Source of the DNA: Ruminococcus callidus
GTDB taxonomy: Bacteria > Bacillota > Clostridia > Oscillospirales > Ruminococcaceae
DNA length: 44,281 bases
Reading direction: 5' to 3'
Assembly (NCBI RefSeq): GCF_020709055.1
Contig: NZ_JAJFCK010000021.1
Coordinates: forward strand, 1 to 44,281
Shown: positions 40,156-44,281 of the stretch, in pieces
How the letters are laid out: each line of letters starts with the position of its first letter
Position numbering within the stretch: the stretch's first letter is position 1
Notes under the pieces: model-generated
Told to the model about the DNA's origin: nothing
Databases searched by the model: none
The model's input: only the letters and a program-made list of their open reading frames with translations
Program-made: the position numbers and the translations under genes

Positions 40156-42291
40156 TCAGCTGCCGCTTCCGTAGGTGAGCAGGTTGCAGTTGTAATAATC
40201 CCACTGGTCGTCTTCGTTATCTATGGAGAAAAGTTCACCCTCGTAAGCCATGAAGTTGTCCCAGACAGTGGCGGAGCAGTCCCATGCGTTTAAGAAATAC
40301 ATTTTCTTGCCCAGCGCATTGGTCGCAGTGTCCATATAGACCTTGTTGCCGTATACCGAGGCATTCTGTCCCCAGCCATCCACCACATTGTTCTGTTCGA
40401 ATGCACGCTGGATTGCGGTGCAGCCATTTCGATAGCCGACGTTGTTTCGGATGATGCAGTCGTTGCCCTTGATGTTGACGAAGCTCTTGGCGTAATTTTC
40501 CCCGCTCATTCCCGTTCCGTCAAAGGTGCAGTTTTCCACCGTTGTTCCAATGGTGTATTCCTTGATGTCAACGTGTTCCGCTGCGACGTTTGGCCCAAGC
40601 TTGCAGTCTCTTATGGTGTTGTAATGACAGTCGTGGCCGTATTCGGTGGTGCTCTGGGCGCTGCCGACGTAGATTGCCTCGCCATATCCCGGAGAAACTA
40701 CCCCCGTATCATGGACGCTGCAATTTTCAATCAGACAATAGGAACTGTTATCTCTCAGGTGAATGCCCTCGGAACCAATATTGTACACCTCACAGTTCAG
40801 AATCTTTGTGTGATTGGCGTTGTCCAGCATGATGCCTTTTTGGGCATTCGTGACCTTTAGATCCCGAATTTCCCACCAGTCGCCGGAGATGGAAAACACA
40901 TAGTTTTCCGCAGTGGAGGAGCCGGAGAGGACAGCAGGTTTTTCGGGATTCTCGGAGCGGATCACGATCGGCTGTTTTTCGGTTCCATCTGCGGAACTGG
41001 TGAACATGTATCCCTTTGGCGTTGCGCCACTGTAAACATAGTCGCCTTCGGTGAGAATGATCTCATCGCCTGCTTTTGCAGTTTCAAGAGCAGTTTTCAG
41101 CTCCTCTGTATTTTTCACATAGACCTGATTGGCGGGAGGTGTGTTACCGGAAGTCAGTTCCTGCCGCATGGCACAAAGGTCAAGACCGTTCAGATTCCCG
41201 TCTTCGCAGAAGTCCGCAGCTTTCCAGTCGGAGGGCTTTGTATCCGGAACAGCGAGAAGCCATTTCTGGAAAAGCACGATATCTGTAATGTCAAATGTTC
41301 CGTCGGCATTGACATCGCCCTGCACCAAAGTGCCGTGAGAGATATCTTCAAGGCTGCCCCAGCCGTCCTCCGGATAGGTCTCATTTTGCGCCGTGTCGCC
41401 ACTCTCGTGAAACGGCGTGATCTTTACGGAATCGATCTCAAAATCGGAGGTGTCAAAGTCCGGCGTTCCTGCCCAGCCGTTCGGGAACCACAGCCCGATC
41501 CACAGTCTGCCGGCGTTGGTGGGAATGGATTCTTTTGCGGTGTAGGTCAGCACATCGTCGAAATAAAATTCCACTCTTGGCTCTTCGTTTTCGTTACCGG
41601 TATGCCAGTCAAACCGATATTTGTGAAATGCGCCGTCTGCCTGATTGACGCCAATGTCCGTGTAGCCGGTTTTGTATTCGCCCTCATTTTCGCCGACCCA
41701 AGTGTTGCACAGCGCATACCGGTAACTTTGATTTGTTTTTTCCGCACTGGGTCTGCCAGGCATCTCAATGTCAATTTCGTGGTTGGTGATCTCGCCAGTG
41801 TCCCAATCTTCCTCGTATTCAAACGTCCAGATTGCAGAGCAGGCGCCAAGCTTCGGAGAAACCTTTGCCACGACTTCATAACTTCCCGAGGCGTAGTATT
41901 CCTTCGTCGCAATCGCTGCCCCCGTTCGCTTTCCGTCTGCACGCTGGGAGCCATCTTTGTTGACGCCTTTGAGCGCTCCCTGGTAGAGGTTTCCGTTTCC
42001 GGTCAAAATCAATTTTCCGTTCTGCACAGAGACATTCTGGGGGAGGACACCGCCGTTATAGTCGACTTTTTCCCCGTTCTCTGTGACCTCCCCGCCCCAG
42101 TTCTTGTATGCAACAAGCCACTTGTCAGGATCCAGTGTTCCGCTGGAAAAGTCGTCGTAGAACACAGCATCGGTCGCCTGTGCTGTTTCTGCGGAAATGG
42201 GAATTTCGCTGGCTGCCAATGGGGAAAAGGCAAGGGAAGTGCATGCGATTGCTGTCGCTGCCAGAATGGATATCAATGGTTTTATCTTCAT
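40156..42291 (-). CDS. Secreted GH16 glucanase - dockerin - parallel beta-helix protein
   Basis: 711 residues from ATG 42291 with CAGGAG upstream. A signal peptide (KPLISILAATAIACTSLAFS) is followed by a GH16 domain, ~40-300, with the catalytic motif HEIDIEMPG near residue 170 (the E-x-D-x-E of retaining lichenases and laminarinases) and carbohydrate-side tryptophans (IWTFEYEEDW, LWIGLWFPNGW). A type I dockerin lies at ~322-385 (GDVNADGTFDITDIVLFQKW, GNLNGLDLCAMRQEL). The C-terminal ~310 residues are a right-handed parallel beta-helix with pectate-lyase-like rungs (GDEIILTEGDYVY, WWEIRDLKVTNAQKGIMLDN, KILNCEVYNIGSEGIHLRDN). It is a bifunctional cellulosomal enzyme for beta-1,3/1,4-glucan and, by inference, pectin. 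The dockerin is unusually internal. The promoter is at 42509-42537 and element E lies in the leader. Confidence 0.9.
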   Translation of the reverse strand: MKIKPLISILAATAIACTSLAFSPLAASEIPISAETAQATDAVFYDDFSSGTLDPDKWLVAYKNWGGEVTENGEKVDYNGGVLPQNVSVQNGKLILTGNGNLYQGALKGVNKDGSQRADGKRTGAAIATKEYYASGSYEVVAKVSPKLGACSAIWTFEYEEDWDTGEITNHEIDIEMPGRPSAEKTNQSYRYALCNTWVGENEGEYKTGYTDIGVNQADGAFHKYRFDWHTGNENEEPRVEFYFDDVLTYTAKESIPTNAGRLWIGLWFPNGWAGTPDFDTSDFEIDSVKITPFHESGDTAQNETYPEDGWGSLEDISHGTLVQGDVNADGTFDITDIVLFQKWLLAVPDTKPSDWKAADFCEDGNLNGLDLCAMRQELTSGNTPPANQVYVKNTEELKTALETAKAGDEIILTEGDYVYSGATPKGYMFTSSADGTEKQPIVIRSENPEKPAVLSGSSTAENYVFSISGDWWEIRDLKVTNAQKGIMLDNANHTKILNCEVYNIGSEGIHLRDNSSYCLIENCSVHDTGVVSPGYGEAIYVGSAQSTTEYGHDCHYNTIRDCKLGPNVAAEHVDIKEYTIGTTVENCTFDGTGMSGENYAKSFVNIKGNDCIIRNNVGYRNGCTAIQRAFEQNNVVDGWGQNASVYGNKVYMDTATNALGKKMYFLNAWDCSATVWDNFMAYEGELFSIDNEDDQWDYYNCNLLTYGSGS

Positions 42292-42338
42292 CGGTTTATC
42301 TCCTGTTTGAGCCGTGATTTGTGATTCACAAATGATTT

Positions 42339-42501
42339 AGAACCTGTCTTCACAAGCGTATACACGCGTCTTTTCGGCAAATTTTGTTGCATACTGCGTG
42401 AAAAATACTTGCCGGGCGACAGCCCGCCTGCGTATTTTTGCCTTGTCTGCAACAAAATTATGCTCGAAAATCCACATATATTTCTTGTGAAGACAGGTTC
42501 T
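42339..42501. repeat. Palindromic interspersed element, copy E
   Basis: A 163-bp copy with perfect 18-bp inverted ends (AGAACCTGTCTTCACAAG and its complement). The central stem is CGGGC-GACA-GCCCG, enclosed by AAAAATAC / GTATTTTT. It sits between the promoter and start codon of the GH16 gene, so it is part of the predicted leader RNA. It is the best-preserved copy. Confidence 0.92.
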
Positions 42502-42508
42502 TATTATG

Positions 42509-42537
42509 ATTATAGCATAACATGTGGAAAAGCGCAA
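42509..42537 (-). promoter_or_regulatory. Extended -10 promoter of the GH16 gene
   Basis: On the minus strand TTGCGC (42532-42537) and TATAAT (42509-42514) with a 17-base spacer and TGC before the -10 box. The transcript would begin at about 42502, exactly at the edge of element E. The remaining bases to 42603 hold nothing recognised. Confidence 0.7.
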
Positions 42538-42603
42538 GCGTGGCACCTTACTTTTGGAAGAAAATCAATCTGTGGAGAGTAATGAAAAACGTTTTCATTG
42601 CAA

Positions 42604-43929
42604 TCAAGCAAATGTTGAAGTTATATATTCCTTGAATTCTTCAATACTTGTATAATAGCGGTAACCATATTTGCTTACTGTTGCCTGGACATCTGCTGTT
42701 TCATTTAGCAATATGGCAATACGCTCGCTCAGTCCGTTTTGTATTCCCTGCGGCCATGCCAAATCCAAGATTCCTATCACGTTGCCGGATTCATCTATCA
42801 GTTCATGGTTTGGAACTCCTTCATTCAGTCCGCGTTTTTTCATCCATAGGCAGAGCCGCTCAATCTCATCGGTTGCTTCTGTTATGGAAACATAATTTCT
42901 CATTGCACAGCAATCTATTGCGGTTTCTGCGATTTCGCCGCTGTATAATGAATCCAGTATCGTATTTGCAGCTGTCGCTAAAAGTTTGCGGCGTTCTTTC
43001 AAAAAATCCTCATAATGTTCAATTTTCCATAAGTTTGAATCCATTGGAATCCAATGACTTTCCATAGCACCAGGACATTTTGCAATATAGTGTGGAAAAT
43101 ATTCTTCTGGTTTCTGATTAGAGATTTCTATATTTGTGTCCTTGGTGAGAAATGCGTAATTTGCCAAAGAATTTACAACAGCCTTTGACTTTCCAGCCTT
43201 ATACAGAAGATCTTTCGGGAAGATGTGATGTACCTCAAGAGATGAATTGCTGCCCAATAAACAACAATTTAATTCCAGATTTGAACCCCAGTCACGAGAA
43301 CGGTTCATACGTGTCAATAGGTAGAGTAACGGATAGAATCTTGCGCCAGTGCTCCATCCCCAGAAATCTTCTTGTCGAATTGTTAGATTTCCGCGAGATT
43401 GTTTCAGCATAGTGATGAGTCCGTCCGTTCCTTTTCCGTCACTAATTAGTTTTAAATCCTGCGCAAGGGCGCTCTCTGTAGAACTAGCATATCTGCCCCA
43501 AAGGAAGGCATGGACATACCAATATAAGAGCTTATCCCATTCTTTACTGTTCGCAAGCTTCCAGTTTTGCGATTTGAGATAGCCGAGCATGGTAATAACT
43601 GCAAAAACATTGCCGAGCACACGTCCATGATTTAATCCCAAGCGAGAAGCAATATGATCTAAGCAAGTCCCGATCCGTTTTTTTGTTTCAGGAATTGCAT
43701 TTTTTATAGCTTCTATCGGCATTTGACTCATTGCATTATAATATGGCTGACCAGTCAGGTATACTGTGATTGCTCGTAAGAACCACTCTGTTGTAAAATC
43801 ATAGCCAGCTCTATGAAAATCATCCAAAACGCTTTTGATCTCTTCTCTTGCTTCTGGCCATTCGCTGCATATCTTTGCAAGCGTTAAATCGCCTTTGCTG
43901 AGTTTGGTTCCGCCGCTGTTGACATTGTT
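42604..43929 (-). pseudogene. DUF262/DUF1524 (GmrSD-like) gene lacking its 5' part
   Basis: Homology begins abruptly at NNVNSGGTKLSKGDLTLAKICS, a mid-domain motif of DUF262 proteins, and continues through helical linker and DUF1524 with its HNH-type motif LEVHHIFPKDLLY. A C-terminal region not recognised in detail follows. The N-terminal DUF262 part with the DGQQR nuclease/NTP motif is missing. The first ~24 codons of the open frame (44001-43930) come from a terminator and A/T-rich repeats. GmrSD-type proteins are type IV restriction enzymes acting on modified DNA; this copy should lack that activity. No ribosome site is seen. The base composition is more AT-rich than that of the neighbouring genes. 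Confidence 0.75.
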
Positions 43930-43940
43930 TGTAGCCTGCC

Positions 43941-43980
43941 ACGCAAAACGCAAAAAACTGACACGCAAAACGAAAAAAAC
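43941..43980. repeat. 22-bp-period tandem repeat at the truncation point
   Basis: ACGCAAAACGCAAAAAAC (43941-43958) recurs with one change at 43963-43980. It lies right at the broken 5' end of the DUF262 gene and may mark the deletion junction. Confidence 0.6.
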
Positions 43981-44012
43981 GCTCCTGAACACCACGTTCA
44001 AGAGCGTTTTTT
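43973..44012. terminator. Two-way terminator
   Basis: CGCTCCTGAAC and GTTCAAGAGCG pair with one mismatch around a 5-base loop, with A and T runs outside on both sides. It lies 31 bases after the stop of the edge gene on the minus strand. Confidence 0.8.
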
Positions 44013-44042
44013 ACTACCTATAAACGGCGTTTCACCGCTGTT

Positions 44043-44281
44043 TTATCTGTTCAATTTCTCGTCAATACTGGCAACGTGCTGCAAGATCTGTTTGAGTGTG
44101 TCATTATTGTTAGTGTCTTTTTCCGTGTCCTCATTCGGCTTGTCTGTGGTAGTTGTTGCATTTTTTGAAAATCCATTCAGCCCAGCAGCCTTGATGATCG
44201 CCGGATAATCCTGATACGCATAGTCTAGATCCACCTCGCCGACAATGCCGGAAACGCTGCCTTTCCAGCTGTACTGCCACA
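44043..44281 (-). CDS. C-terminal part of an unrecognised protein (runs off the window)
   Basis: The frame is open to the window edge (79 codons visible: WQYSWKGSVSGIVGE, then DLDYAYQDYPAIIKAAGLNG, a Thr/Asp/Asn-rich linker, and the helical end LKQILQHVASIDEKLN). A GTG at 44232-44234 could start it but has no ribosome site and the frame continues upstream, so it is taken as partial. The linker plus short coiled end recalls tails of surface or phage-associated proteins; no family is assigned. Confidence 0.5.
   Translation of the reverse strand, partial: WQYSWKGSVSGIVGEVDLDYAYQDYPAIIKAAGLNGFSKNATTTTDKPNEDTEKDTNNNDTLKQILQHVASIDEKLNR

Noticed and set aside
1..44281. tRNA or rRNA genes
   Set aside because: I saw no cloverleaf-like sequence with the conserved GTTCRA T-arm next to a matching acceptor stem, and no rRNA-like stretch.

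Overview
The window looks like chromosomal DNA of a low-to-mid GC, fibre-degrading Firmicute of the Ruminococcaceae, most likely a cellulosome-forming Ruminococcus (R. champanellensis / R. flavefaciens type). The reasons are two secreted proteins with type I dockerins (31139-32563, 40156-42291), a GH26 mannanase, a GH16 glucanase, strong AGGAGG-type ribosome sites, textbook sigma-A promoters and an oleate hydratase gene. The species is inferred, not proven.

Layout. (1) 1-8455, plus strand: a signalling-like cluster made of a dynamin/IRG-like small GTPase, two unrecognised proteins, a 1390-residue Ser/Thr-kinase + STAND NTPase + TPR protein, and a small CX5R phosphatase. (2) 8457-10140: a gene graveyard in which a Dabb-type protein, two PhnE-like phosphonate permeases, a PHP phosphoesterase and a GNAT acetyltransferase survive only as end fragments joined by internal deletions. 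(3) 10121-15403: an unrecognised protein, oleate hydratase with a TetR regulator, and a CPBP membrane protease. (4) 15587-27234: a divergent XRE regulator / zinc-ribbon pair, then a complete type I-C CRISPR-Cas locus (cas3, cas5c, cas8c with internal cas11c, cas7c, cas4, cas1, cas2), a 32-repeat array, and a second CX5R phosphatase. (5) 27638-30145: two lipoproteins followed by a lone I-C-type CRISPR repeat that has its own promoter and terminator. (6) 30171-32563: GH26 and a dockerin protein. (7) 32743-39976: five tandem cytoplasmic BspA-type leucine-rich-repeat proteins, the last one carrying an N-terminal TIR domain. (8) 40156-44281: a GH16-dockerin-beta-helix protein, a 5'-truncated DUF262/DUF1524 (GmrSD-like) gene, and the end of a gene running off the window.

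Five copies (one partial) of a 162-163 bp imperfect palindrome punctuate regions 1, 3 and 8. It has 18-bp inverted ends, and its inner stems differ between copies by compensating base changes. Four of the five copies lie just upstream of a gene.

The strongest candidates for something not yet described are: the orphan CRISPR-repeat transcription unit at 29971-30145, which could give a crRNA-like regulator processed by the Cas5c of the same window; the kinase-STAND / GTPase / phosphatase cluster; the TIR plus intracellular LRR gene family; and the covarying palindromic element in 5' leaders.
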